64,000 bases of DNA from Laguncularia racemosa (GCA_037954665.1 JBBMOL010000192.1:868001-932000), one strand, 5' to 3'. Shown: positions 47,790-59,229, numbered from the stretch's first letter. Notes: generated from the letters alone by a model not told the origin. A program made the numbers and translations.

Positions 47790-48316
47790 TAAATGTGCAT
47801 GTGATAGTGTGTGGTGTGTGAAGGATGTGTGTATGGGTATATGATAGTGTGGTGTGAGAGCGTATATGTATAGGCAAGGAGGAACTGAGTGCGTAATGCG
47901 GGTGAGCACGTGTGAATGTGCATGAATAGATGTAGGGTGTGTGGGATGTGTGTGTGGTGTTTGCGGCATATGTGTATATAAGGGTGTGTGGTGTATGCGA
48001 AATGTATGTGTGTAGGATGATATGTGGTGTGTAAGAAGGGAGTATATGCATATAGATGGTGTGAGGTGTGTGCATTTTGGGTATGTGTGTATGAATTGTT
48101 GTACGGCATGTAAAAGTATGTTTGTATATGTATGGAAGGCATGTGGTGTGTGGGTATGTGTATATGTATATGGAAGTTGAGGATGGTGTATGTGGGATAT
48201 GTATGTATGATATGAGATGATGTGTAGGGTATGAACATGTGTGTGTGGGTATAGAAGATGAATGTAGTGTGTGCGAAGTATGTGGGTGTGTATGTATTAG
48301 TGGTGTGAAGAGTATG
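47790..48316. repeat. TG-rich low-complexity tract, left part
   Basis: Irregular GTGTGT/GTATGT/GGTGTG sequence in which short phrases such as GTGTGGTGTATG recur. The long minus-strand open frames here (His/Thr/Pro-rich) are by-products of the repeat. P1 inserted at its end; the tract resumes at 52715. Confidence 0.85.
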
Positions 48317-49361
48317 TGATAGGAATAAAAATCCGACAAGACCTATCATTAGGGCAAGAACCAAAGGAATTCAAATCTTGGCGTTGAGGGCCCATTTTGA
48401 GCAGATCGACCTCGGAATTATTTATATATTAACCTCTTTTCTATTATTCTTGTATTGTGTTTTCCAACAGGCACACTTATCATATTTTATAGGGCGATGG
48501 ACAAACTCACTCAAACTCAGCTTGTGGGTTATCCATGGACTGACCTGAACCGACGATGAGTTGGGCCGATGGATCCTATAGAAGACCGGCATCTTGAAGA
48601 CCATTTCTTTTATATATTTCTTCTTTTATGAACTATTTTGGTTGTATTTTGGTTTAGGGACACTTTTATTTTCTTGTAATTTTCATTTAGGATTAGCCAC
48701 CTTAAAAGTGGCAAACTTGTAATTTTAAGCACTTTTTAACCCTAGGAGTAGCAAGTATAAATACTTGCTTAAGAGAGGGTTTGAGGAGGCTTATTTTGCA
48801 GAACAAACACTTCACATTTCGTGAGAGGTCTTAGGGTTTTCCTAATTCCAAATTCTCTTATCAATTTCAATCCCAAGAAGTTGAAATTGTGGCGAGTGCA
48901 ACATCTTAAAATTGTGAGTTATATCAATTTCATTTTGTTGTGATTTCTTTTCTTCTCTAGTGTGTCATATCTAGGGTTGAATTGAGATATTTCTTGGTCA
49001 GAAATACTTCTTATTGTTCACGAATTCTTGTGCTCATTTGAAGTATCTATCAATTATATTTGGTTCATCAATGAAAATTTCCCTAGGAAACGTGTTCTTC
49101 ACTATTTGAGAGGGATTATTTTTGTTATGGTTTTTCTTTTGTCATTTGAGGTTTATTTGCATGGATTATATGAAATTAAGAGTTTTTTAGAAGGTATTAT
49201 CAGTGTGGTATTCTAATTATATCATTGGACATTTGGAATTCATCATATCTTCACTTGGTTCACGTCATTTTGCCCTTATTTTTGGATCCGATTTTGCCTT
49301 GACTTGAGATAGTTTTTCTTAAGTCTTTTCAATGTTCTTTCAAGTGTGTTTAGGCACATCA
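48317..49361 (+). repeat. P1 5' LTR
   Basis: 1045 bp, from TGATAGG to CACATCA, with only scattered differences from the 3' LTR. This indicates a comparatively young insertion. Confidence 0.95.
48750..48769 (+). promoter_or_regulatory. P1 LTR TATA box in near-palindrome
   Basis: AGCAAGTATAAATACTTGCT with TATAAATA at 48756-48763. The second LTR has the same block at 52103-52122. Transcription would start a few tens of bases downstream, so R would begin around 48790; this is an inference. Confidence 0.7.
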
Positions 49362-49367
49362 TCTTTT

Positions 49368-49379
49368 TGGTATCAGAGC
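49368..49379 (+). other. P1 primer-binding site
   Basis: TGGTATCAGAGC begins 6 bp after the 5' LTR. It is the standard plant site complementary to the 3' end of initiator Met tRNA. Confidence 0.93.
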
Positions 49380-50605
49380 TTGTGGTTGTGAGAAGGGATT
49401 ATGTGATTTTGAATTTTGGAAATTTAGGGTTCATGTTCTTACATCATCAATTCCAAAATTGTGGGTAAATTGAAATTGTTGTTGTAGTTGTTTGAAGTGG
49501 AGTGAATTGTCTTGAGTAGGAGTTGAATTTGCCGCATGTTGGAGTGATTTTGGAGTACTTGTTGAAGCTTCTATGTTGTGGACTTCACCGTGAAGGAAGA
49601 GGAAAGATAGTTCATTTTTTTAGTGCAATTGTGTAGGAAGAGAATTGTGGTTCTTACATTGTTTGAATTCGGAATTGGGGAGAACATTTGCAATTTCCAG
49701 ATTTGATTAGTGTGTAAGAAGGGAAGTTATTTGATTTCAAAACAAGCATTAAGAGTGAAGGAGTTAAGTGTGTTTGTTTGAATTTGAAAAATTGCATCTT
49801 ACCAAATGTAGAGGGGTTGCAATTAGTGAAGTGGTTTGATTTTCAAATTTAATTTGCTGCCTTCTTATGTAAGTTGCGGATTGGATTTGTATTTGAAGTG
49901 AAGAATTTTGCAACGTGATTATCCTTGAAATTGCTTTGAGAAAGAGTAATGAATTGAAAAATTTTTGTGTTGCATGTGACGTGTATGTTGTTGTAAGTTG
50001 CGGTTGATAAATTGTGTAGAAGTGGAGAAGTGCACCGTGTGTGTGAAGGTGTTTGTGTGGTGTTGTGTTGTGCAAATTGGAAGTGGAAGTGTACAATTTT
50101 CAGAATTGCATTGTGTGGGATAATAGGGAATTTATTTGAAATTCAAACACATCCATTAAGTTGAGGAAGTTATTAAGTGGTATTGATTGTGTTCCATTTG
50201 AATTTGAAATTTGATTATTACCATTTGTGGAAAGCGCATTAAGGATGTTTATTTGAATTTGTTGCCATGTTGTAGAGTTGTGTGGATTAAGGTGCTGCAC
50301 ATCAAGATCAATTGTAGGTGTGAAACCATGGCAAGAAAGGAAAATTGAAGTAGTAGAATTTGAATTCAAAAACAAACATTAAAGTGTGAAAGTAATTGAA
50401 CTTATTACTTCAACACTTCTTAGTTGAATTTAATTTCTTAACTACTTGGAAGTATTTATTTGTGCTTCAATTATCTCACTTAACTTTATTTGAAGTACCA
50501 ATAAACATTTCTTGTATTGGTTGAGTGTGAGCACTGTAGGTGTGTAAGGGTATGTTGTCGTGGTGTGGTGAAGTGTATTGAGGTTGTTGAAATTAGTAAG
50601 CAAAA
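49380..50605 (+). other. P1 untranslated leader
   Basis: 1.2 kb rich in TTG/GTG tracts (about 49980-50100) without a conserved frame. It presumably contains the packaging signal that lets the RNA be taken up by particles made by another element; this is inferred from its non-autonomous state. Confidence 0.6.
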
Positions 50606-51727
50606 ATGTCAAGTGAGTTGTATTTGTCTACTAACATATTGCATCGGGACTTGACTTCCTTTCAAACCATTGATAAGGGACAAAGAGAAAACTTGTTCCA
50701 TACTTCTTGTAGGGTACAAGGAAACTTGTGCGCAATTATTATTGATGGTGGTAGTTGTACTAATGTTGTAGCTGCATCATTAGTATCGAAGTTGAAACTT
50801 GAAACTATCCCACATCCTAAACACTATACATTACATTGGTTGAATGATCAAGATGGTCTTTGTGTAACCCAAAGGGCTAGGGTACCCTTCAGTATAGGGG
50901 ACAAGTACTACGATGAGCTTGAATGTGATATTCTTCCTCTTTGTGCATCCCATATATTACTTGGTAGACCATGGTTGTATGACAGGATGGTATTACATGA
51001 TGGGTATAGAAATACTTATATGTTCAAAAAAGATGGAAAACGTATAGTATTGAACCCTATGTCGCCATCAGAGGTCCAAGAGATGCAAAGACAAATAAAA
51101 CAACCATCACAGAATCTTGAGGATCATAGCCACATGATCAAACCATCAGAGGACCAAACTGTGCAGACATAGGTATGCCAACCTTCAAAGGTTCTTGAGG
51201 GCTCTAGTGACATGAGCCAACCCTTAGAGCATAAAATTTGTCAGACACCGATGTGCCAACCTTCAGAGGATCCTGATGATCATAGTCAGACGAGCAGACC
51301 ACCAGAGAGCCAGACTGTTCGGAGACAGTTATGTTCACCTTCAGAGGTTTTAGAGGGTAATGAGCAGTTGGGCCAACCATTAGAAGACCATGAGGATGAG
51401 AAACATACAGATGAGTTAGAAAAGGAGGAAACGGTTTCAGCGAAACAGGTTGATACAGGGGCAACTTTAGTGGATAATGGGTCATTATTTGTGTTGCATA
51501 CGAGATACATCCTGGAAATGGTGAAGAGAAAACAATCACCACCTGTAGCATTTCAGATATTGGGATTCTGCAGAGATACTTCTTCAGATGGATTGCTAGG
51601 AGAAAACAAAGTCTCCATTGCATTTGATCTGCCAGATTTGAGGACAAATCTTTTTGAGGCCCGAGGAGATGATAGGAATAAAAATCCGACAAGACCTATC
51701 ATTAGGGCAAGAACCAAAGGAATTTAA
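50606..51727 (+). pseudogene. P1 aspartic protease + 13-residue repeat linker + Pol tail, one amber codon
   Basis: One frame of about 374 codons is broken only by a TAG at 51170-51172. It begins MSSELYLSTNILHRDLTSF. The retropepsin domain has IIDGGSCTNV (about residue 45) and LLGRPWLYDR (about residue 118). LNPMSPSEVQEMQ follows, then a linker of Q/P/S/E/D repeats (about residues 160-260). A tail follows with FDLPDLRTNLFEARGDD and RPIIRARTKG, which resembles the GPITRARAK motif at the C-terminus of plant gypsy Pol. The frame crosses into the 3' LTR at 51670. The start at 50606 is chosen because MS(S/N) also begins the E3 and E4 frames. Compared with a full Pol, everything between protease and integrase tail is missing. 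Confidence 0.88.
51656..51669 (+). other. P1 polypurine tract
   Basis: GAGGCCCGAGGAGA directly abuts the 3' LTR and is conserved in all members of the group. It would prime plus-strand DNA synthesis. It is interrupted by CCC, and the true primer is probably the last GAGGAGA. Confidence 0.65.
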
Positions 51728-52714
51728 ATCTTGGCGTTGAGGGCCCATTTTGAGCAGATCGACCTCGGAATTATTTATATATTAATCTCTTTTCTATTAT
51801 TCTTGTATTGTGTTTTCCAACAGGCACACTTATCATATTTTATAGGGCGATGGACAAACTCACTCAGACTCAGCTTGTGGGTTATCCATGGACCGACCTG
51901 AACTGGCGATGAGTTGGGCCGATGGATCCTATAGAAGATCGGCATCTTGAAGACCATTTCTTTTATATATTTCTTCTTTTATGAACTATTTTGGTTGTAT
52001 TTTGGTTTAGGGACACTTTTATTTCCTTGTAATTTTCATTTAGGATTAGCCACCTTAAAAGTGGCAAACTTGTAATTTTGAGCACTTTTTAACCCTAGGA
52101 GTAGCAAGTATAAATACTTGCTTAAGAGAGGGTTTGAGGAGGCTTATTTTGCAGAACAAACACTTCACATTTCGTGAGAGGGCTTAGGGTTTTCCTAATT
52201 CCAAATTCTCTTATCAATTTCAATCCCAAGAAGTTGAAATTGTGGCGAGTGCAACATCTTGAAATTGTGAGTTATATTAATTTCATTTTGTTGTGATTTC
52301 TTTTCTTCTCTAGTGTGTCATATCTAGGGTTGAATTGAGATATTTCTTGGTCAGAAATACTTCTTATTGTTCACGAATTCTTGTGCTTATTTGAAGTATC
52401 TATCAATTATATTTGGTTCATCAATGAAAATTTCCCTAGGAAACGTGTTCTTCAATATTTGAGAGGGATTATTTTTGTTACGATTTTTCTTTTGTCATTT
52501 GAGGTTTATTTGCGTGGATTTTATGAAATCAAGAGGTTGTTAGAAGGTATTATCAGTGTGGTATTCTAATTATATCATTGGACATTTGGAATTCATCATA
52601 TCTTCACTTGGTTCACGTCATTTTGCCCTTATTTTTGGATCCGATTTTGCCTTGACTTGATATAGTTTTTCTTAAGTCTTTTGAATGTGCTTTCAAGTGT
52701 GTTTAGGCACATCA
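51670..52714 (+). repeat. P1 3' LTR
   Basis: 1045 bp with a TATA near-palindrome at 52103-52122. The end at 52714 is followed by GTATG, the right target duplication. Confidence 0.95.
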
Positions 52715-52990
52715 GTATGTTGTGTATGTGTTTCTACGGTGGGAGAAGTGAATGGAGTATGTGTGTATGTGTACACTAGTGGCGTATATGTATGTGGACT
52801 TGAGGAAAAACGAAAATAATAAAGTGCAGCTGTGTGTGCATGTAATGAGGTGTGTGGTATGATCGTGTGTATGTATGTGTAGGTGCGTGCATGGTGTGCG
52901 AAGTGTGTATGTATATGGATAAGAATATGTAGGTGGGTGTATGTGGTATATGTAAAGGGTGGCTAGTGTATGTATGGTGATGGAAGTGTG
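52715..52990. repeat. TG-rich low-complexity tract, right part
   Basis: It continues the tract at 47790-48316 after the P1 insertion, with GTATGTGTGTATGTG-like sequence. Confidence 0.8.
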
Positions 52991-53412
52991 AGTGAGGATG
53001 AAAACCGGTAGAGAGGATGGGAAACCTTATAGGTGGAGATATCAACAAAGGAGAGAAGAAAGAATGGGAAGGTGAAACCGAAGAGGAAGAGGGAATTGTA
53101 TGAAGAAAGTGAATGTATCTATGTGTGAAATTAAGTAGGAAAAGAGGTGTCATTGATGTAATAGCGGTGGCCCGAGCAGCTTGATTAAGTAATCAAGTTA
53201 AGAAGGGAAGGCCTAGAAGTGTGTGTATGCCATCAGCGAACTGATTATGTATGTAAGTGTGGGGAAAGGCATCGAGAAGTTTGAGAAGAAATAGGAGTTA
53301 ACGAGAGATCGAGAAATCCAACAGAAATTGCGTAGAGTCGCAGTAGCTGACCCTTCGATACCATACTCAGAGAAGAGACTACACATCAGAATCACCTAAT
53401 GATGGCTAGGAC
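52991..53412. other. Unassigned region
   Basis: Purine-rich at first (GAGAGGATGGG, AAGAAAGAATGGG), then mixed. I see no convincing frame. It could be the 3' part of whatever sequence held the PPR relic. Confidence 0.3.
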
Positions 53413-54981
53413 TATAACGACCCTAAATAGGTGAGTGGGAAAATTAATGATATGTTACCATGTTGTGTTATATGTTGATTGCTATGCATGTGAAATTGTT
53501 GTTTGTTGTGTTTGCAATTTAATGTGATTATTGTTGAGTTAAGTCATAGTGGGGATTAATGAGTTAGGAAAAAGTCATAAAGAATATAGTATATGGTATA
53601 GTCTGAGGGTTTAGATGTCGTTACCTTAATGATAGCACCTAGCGCCATATTGCTAGTGCTATAACCACAAGCCTAACTCATGATTCAAAATTGTTTTCTT
53701 CCAAATCAAACTAGAACATAGAAACCTAGCTTTTCCTTCTAGAGCTACTGAGTAGGTGTGCTTAGTTGGAATAGGGTCTATAGATATCATTATGTATATA
53801 TGTCAGAGTCGGTTCCTAAATGTGTACATATACTTACGCAAACTTATTTTCCTATTATATCTACACAATACACTCATGAACCCAATCATACATATCATAA
53901 GTGAAATCTTGTTTTTACAACTCAACGATCGTCTTTTCTTGCCCTCTTAAGTACGTAAGGGAAAGTGTCTAGTAAATTGTCCTTAATTAAAGATGTGTCA
54001 TGAACATATATATGTGTAGATATATATATATATATATATATTATACACAAATGTCTTGAGGACATCAAAAAGGAAATACAAGACGACCTTGCTAGCTCTC
54101 GGAAGTGAAAATGATAGAGCACTTAAGAAATGCGATGACACGAAGGTTTCAGTGATGATGATTGTAAATCAACCCCAAGTGGTTGGTTTGACATTTAAAA
54201 GAAATGGCATAGAGAGATGCCAAGTTAATTTAACCTGTTATAAAACTAGATAAGTCTAAGTCCACGAGGTCTAGGTTCAGTGTCTGTCTTGAGTGATAAG
54301 AAAGGTATGATCTATGCTTGTTGTGATGAGTGTGAAATGAAATGCTTGGTAGTTACTTCATTGTTTGAATGAGAATTGATTGTGATTGTATATTTTGTTT
54401 GATCACCTTAAATCAATTAATTAAGGAAGTGGACTTGCTTAAAACTGGACATGCATTTCCACAAGACATTGCATGAGATTGAAGGCCATCACTACTACAA
54501 GGCTCGCTGGGGTAATCAAGAGGATTACCATTCCACCAAGTGCGAACTAAGTGATTAGGGGATTGTCGCGCCTTAATGGTTCCTAGCAGATCGATCTTTG
54601 AGGGTATTGCTCCATCTGGTGCAAAGAGGCATGGGAGCGTTCATTATTGAGTTAAGAAAATATCATAATTAATAAAGTGATAAGATAAATAAACTGGATA
54701 ATGACCTAGGCACTGATGGTGGCTTTGGAATCCCCAACCCAAGGTCAAGGGGGGCGTAAACCCTAGACTTTACGTCGGTTACTGGAAGACCATGTGAGAT
54801 GCTGCATTCATATGGTTTCTCATGCATACATATGTTTTGATAACTCAATTTGATATTGCTTGTGTGTATGTAGCATTGAAAGTGTTACCATCTCATTCAC
54901 TGAGCCATAGTGTGCTCACCTCACCACAGACTCTTTTACAAGTAGCGATTATGAAAGCTCGGGATGGGATAAGATGTGAAG

Positions 54982-57030
54982 TGATGTGCCTAAAACCAAG
55001 ATTAAGCACATACAAAACCAATTTGAAAGACAATAAAACAATGTCAATCAAACTAGTCTTAATCACATGAACAATGGCGTCAATTTCCAATTAATGTAAC
55101 AAATTCTTCAATTAAGATGTGTTCAATCTTAAATCTAAATATGATATAGCTTTGATACCAAAAGATGATGTGCCTAAAACCAAGGTCTAAGCACATGCAA
55201 ATGAACCAAAGAAACAACTTCAATTCACAAGATCAAAACCGGTTCAAAGGCAAGACAAATTTACGTGAACCCTAAATGTAGGAGGTGAACCGATTACTAT
55301 ATTTCATGAAATAAATATCACAGTGATGTATTCCTCTATGAAGACCATAAACTATACTTGACAATCACGTAAATAATACATAAGATCAACAAGAACAATT
55401 CCGAAATCCTCCTTTCCAATAAGTCCCAATTCACGCCATAAAATGAAGAAAAATTTAATGGTAATAACAAATGCTAAGAACCAATCAATTAAGTAATAAT
55501 AATTTTATTACAAATACAATCAAATCTGACCAAGAAACTTCCAATTCAACCCTAGATATTACACACTATAGTAGAAAAGAAATCACAACAAAATGAAATT
55601 GATATGACTCACAATTTCAAATGTTGCACTCGCTACAATTTCAACTCTTGGGATTGAAATTGATAAGAGAAATTTGAACTAGGAAACCCCCAATTCTCTC
55701 ACGTTAAAGTGAAGTGTATATTCTAAAAACTGGCCTCCTCAAAAACCTACTTAAGCAAGTATTTATACTTACTTCCTTTAGGGTTAAAAAGTCCTCAAAA
55801 TTACAACTATGCCATTTTAGGGTGGTCGGTCTTAAATGAGAACTACAAACAAAATGAAAGTGTCCCAAAAAGATTACAACATAAATAGCCCAAGTAAATA
55901 ACAAATATATAAAAATTAGTCTTCAAGATGCTAGCTCTTCTATAGGATTCACCGGCCCCAACTTATCACTAGTTTAGGTCGGTCCATGGGTAACCTTGAT
56001 GAGAGCCATGATGGGAGCCAAGCCAGAAGATGGAATGTAGATCCTCTTGAAGTGCCTCCTGGACCGATCACAAGAACTCGAGCGAAACGATTCAAGGAAG
56101 CACTTAACGGGTTGATAAAGGATGTCCACGAAGCCGGAAAGGATTGGAGTAACCATGAAGCCGGAAAGGATTGGAACAACCATGAGAATGCCCTTGCTCT
56201 TGTACAAGTCATAACGGATACGGGTTGAAGGGGGCGTGTCTTTACAAGGCACGACCATGTAGTGAGTCTGGAGGCTCCATAGAAACATACACGGTCGTAT
56301 ACACGGATCAAAGGCACAGTCGTGTATGGTGTCAAGAATATCTACAGAAACATACACGTCTAGAAAGGCACGGTCGTGTATACACTCTACGCCAGCTACT
56401 ACGCCGGCTACAACGTCGCCGGCCTTTAATTCCCTGTTTTGTTATTTTTTTCGCAACTTAATGATGTTATGTCGTTTTGGGCTTTTATTATTACGAATTA
56501 TAAACCCTACTATAAAGCTTCTAGGGTTGAGAACAGAAATATACAACATACAAGTTTGAATAACACTTTTGAGAGAATTCCTCTCTTGGTTCTTTAAAGA
56601 ACTTCCCTTGAACTTATCAGATTTTCTTCTGTGGCGTTCATCCCGACTTATCAATCGGTCTTTCATCCCGATTGTGGCATCCACATAATATACCAAGGTT
56701 CTTGCCTCACTTATAGGCAACGGGTCGCAGTTTCCACTCGATTATTTGGCATCTTGGGTAGCAATTCCGAACGTATTGGTATTGGGTTTCGTCACACGTG
56801 GGTGTGGTTCGTATCAAACCTATAAGCTGAGTCTGAGTGAGTTTGTCCATCGTCCTGTGAAGCTAAATAAGTGTGCCTGTTGGAAAACACAATACAAGAA
56901 TAATAGAAAAGAGGTTAATTTATAAATAATTCCGAGATCGATTTGCTCAAAATGGGCCCTCATCACCAAGATTTGAAATCTTTTGGCTCTTGCCCTAATG
57001 ATAGGTCTTGACGAATTTTGATTCCTATCA
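54982..57030 (-). repeat. E2 3' LTR, interrupted
   Basis: About 1227 bp of LTR once the insertion at 55996-56815 is removed. A primer-site-like copy GCTTTGATACCA (55149-55160) lies inside it, followed by a second LTR-type end at 55166. The TATA near-palindrome at 55754-55773 has one change. Confidence 0.85.
55996..56815 (+). mobile_element. Inserted gypsy piece: Pol tail, LTR and primer site
   Basis: In plus sense it starts inside a Pol C-terminal tail (PPGPITRTRAKRFKEALNGL, stop at 56226-56228). It then has a polypurine tract (GAAGGGGGCG) and an LTR from TGTCTTTACAAGG (56237) to about 56807, followed by TTCGTATCAAA, a decayed Met primer site. The flanking pentamers TAACC (55991-55995) and AAACC (56816-56820) match at four of five. 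An LTR with internal sequence on both sides is not the layout of a normal insertion. CACGGTCGTGTA motifs occur at 56290-56380. Confidence 0.65.
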
Positions 57031-58134
57031 TCTTCTTGGGCCTCAAAAAGATTTGTTTCCTCCTAGCAAGCCACCTGATTCCTTAAATGCAGTAGAGACT
57101 TTATTTCCTCCTAGCAAGCCACCTAAAGAGGTATCACTGCAGAATCCCAATATCTGAAATATCATGGGGGGTGATTGTTTTCTCTCCTCCATTTCTAGGA
57201 TGTATCTCATCTACAATATAAATAATGATCCATTATTCACTAAGGTCTCCCCTGTCTTAACCCATTCCACTGATATTGTTTCCTCCTTTTCTAACTCATC
57301 TATATGGCGTTGACCCTTATGGCCCTTCAATAGTTGGCTTAACCACTCATGGCCCTTGGAAACCTTTGATGATGGACACAAATGTCTCTGAACAGTCTGG
57401 CCCTCTGGTGATCTGCTCATATCACTCTGACCTTCAGTATCCCCTGAAGGTTTACTCATCTGCTCATAAGCCTCTAATATCTCCAAAAGTGAGCACAACT
57501 GCCCTCGAACAGTTTCGTCCTCTGGTGATCTGCTCATCTAACTCTGTTCATCAGGATCCTCTGAAGGTTGGTACATCTGTGACTGACAAATTTTGTGCTC
57601 TAAAGATTAATTCAACTGCTCATAGCCCACTGATGGTCCACTGATTTGTTGTTGAACCCTTTAAACCTCTAAAGGTGACATCGGATTCAGAATAATTTGT
57701 TTCCCCTCCTTCTGGAATACATAAGTATTCTTGAAGCCATCATGTAAGACCCTCATGTCATATAATCAAGGCCTGCCAAGCAATATATGGGATGTACACA
57801 TAGGCAAAATATCACACTCAATCTCATCAAAGTATTTATCCCCTACACTAAATGGTACCCTAGCTCTTTGGGTCACATGCAAACTCTCTTGATCACTAAG
57901 CCAATGCAATGTGTACAGTTCAGGATGTGGAGTAGTAGCAAGTTTTAGTTTCGATACTAATGATGCTGCTATCACATTTGTACAACTACCACCATCAACT
58001 ATAAGGACACATAAATTTCCTTGTACCCTACAAGAGGTATGGAACAAGTTTTCCCTTTGTTCATCATCCTTAGTAGTAAATGTAATCAATGTTCGGTGCA
58101 ATACATTAGTATAATGAAACATCTCACTAGACAT
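57031..58134 (-). pseudogene. E2 aspartic protease + linker + Pol tail, broken
   Basis: The start at 58134 gives MSSEMFHYTNVLHRTLITF. The protease has LIVDGGSCTNV and ILLGRP, where a W codon has become TGA (near 57766). NPMSPLEV is followed at once by TAA (57661-57663). The linker repeats (MSRSPEDETVRGQLCSLLE and similar) run to about 57300, and a TAG lies at 57211-57213. A local duplication of TTTCCTCCTAGCAAGCCACCT occurs at 57055 and 57105. No RT or integrase core is present. Confidence 0.83.
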
Positions 58135-59212
58135 GATTGTGTTCAAACCCAACAACACAATAATTATCCTCACACTTCCACAGTTCAAGTACACAACCAA
58201 GTTCCCAATATGTTCACGCCACTAGCAACAATTATCTTTACAACACAAACAAAACCACGCCAAAAATACACACACACCCTTCACTAAATTTGTAAAAATA
58301 CAACTCCACATACACACCTCTTAAGTTACGGTGCAACAACCTCCCCAAATACAACACAATTTCATACCACTTTACAACACCTCGAGTACAACACACTCAC
58401 TCCGCCACTTACACAATACACACACGATGTACTAAATTCAAACAATAACAATAACAACACTCACGGTGCAACACCTTCTTCTCACCACATGCAACACAAA
58501 CTTCATCAATTCACTACTCTTCCTCACGGCAAGTTCTAGGACAAAACGTTGCAAATTCTTCACTTCAAACACAATTTCAAACTACAACTTATACAAAAGG
58601 TAGCAATTTAAATTTTAAAATCAGACCACTCCACTAATTGCAACCCTTCTACATTTGGTAAGAAGTAATTTTCAAATTTAAATAAACACACATTAACTCC
58701 TTCAATCTTAATGTTTGTTTAGAAAATCAAATAACTTCCATTCTTCCACACTACTCAAATCTGGAAATTGCAAATTGTTCTCCCCAATTCTGAATTCACA
58801 AAGGTCACACTTCTCTTTTCACCACAAAATATTATATTTCCAATTCCACAATCAAACACTAGGACTTGAAATTCTTACTCCCCTTCCCTTCATGGAAAAT
58901 TCAATAACAAAGAAGCTACAATAAGATATCCACTTTGCCACACACAACACTACAAAACAACACTCTTCTAGGCTTCAAATTTCACTTCCTTCAAATGATG
59001 ACAATGATGATTTTCCTTAAACCAATCACGGTCAACTTAAGGAGACAAAGAATATGGTAAGTACTCTACATCCACAGCAATTAACAACAAGGAAATCACT
59101 TCAACAACACAATTAAAGTAATTCAATTCTTCAATACACAATTTTGGATCAAGGTGATAAGAACCCTAAATTTCCGAATTCCAAATTGCAAATCCCTCCT
59201 CTTAAACCTCAA
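58135..59212 (-). other. E2 leader
   Basis: CA-rich leader (CACACACC and CAACAC runs at 58265-58500) like that of E1. No conserved frame. Confidence 0.65.
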
Positions 59213-59224
59213 GCTCTAATACCA
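59213..59224 (-). other. E2 primer-binding site (terminal copy)
   Basis: GCTCTAATACCA, one mismatch from the Met site, 5 bp from the LTR end at 59230. A second copy, ACTCTGATACCA, lies inside the LTR at 59397-59408. Confidence 0.8.
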
Positions 59225-59229
59225 AAAGA

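Larger units (their letters stand above)
48317..52714 (+). mobile_element. P1: complete compact LTR retrotransposon, protease-only
   Basis: This is a complete 4398-bp element in plus orientation. Both LTRs (48317-49361 and 51670-52714) are 1045 bp and nearly identical. The exact 5-bp target duplication GTATG lies at 48312-48316 and 52715-52719. It has a perfect initiator Met primer site and a purine tract before the 3' LTR. The only frame (50606-51727) encodes an aspartic protease, a repeat linker and a Pol tail. There is no gag, RT, RNase H or integrase, so its movement required proteins supplied by another element. Confidence 0.95.

Noticed and set aside
47727..48364. Long minus-strand open frames rich in His, Thr and Pro
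   Set aside because: They are translations of the TG-rich low-complexity tract in overlapping frames and contain no domain.
55949..56357. Two overlapping minus-strand open frames across the inserted LTR piece
   Set aside because: They are opposite the plus-strand GPITRTRAK tail and LTR and show no conserved motif.
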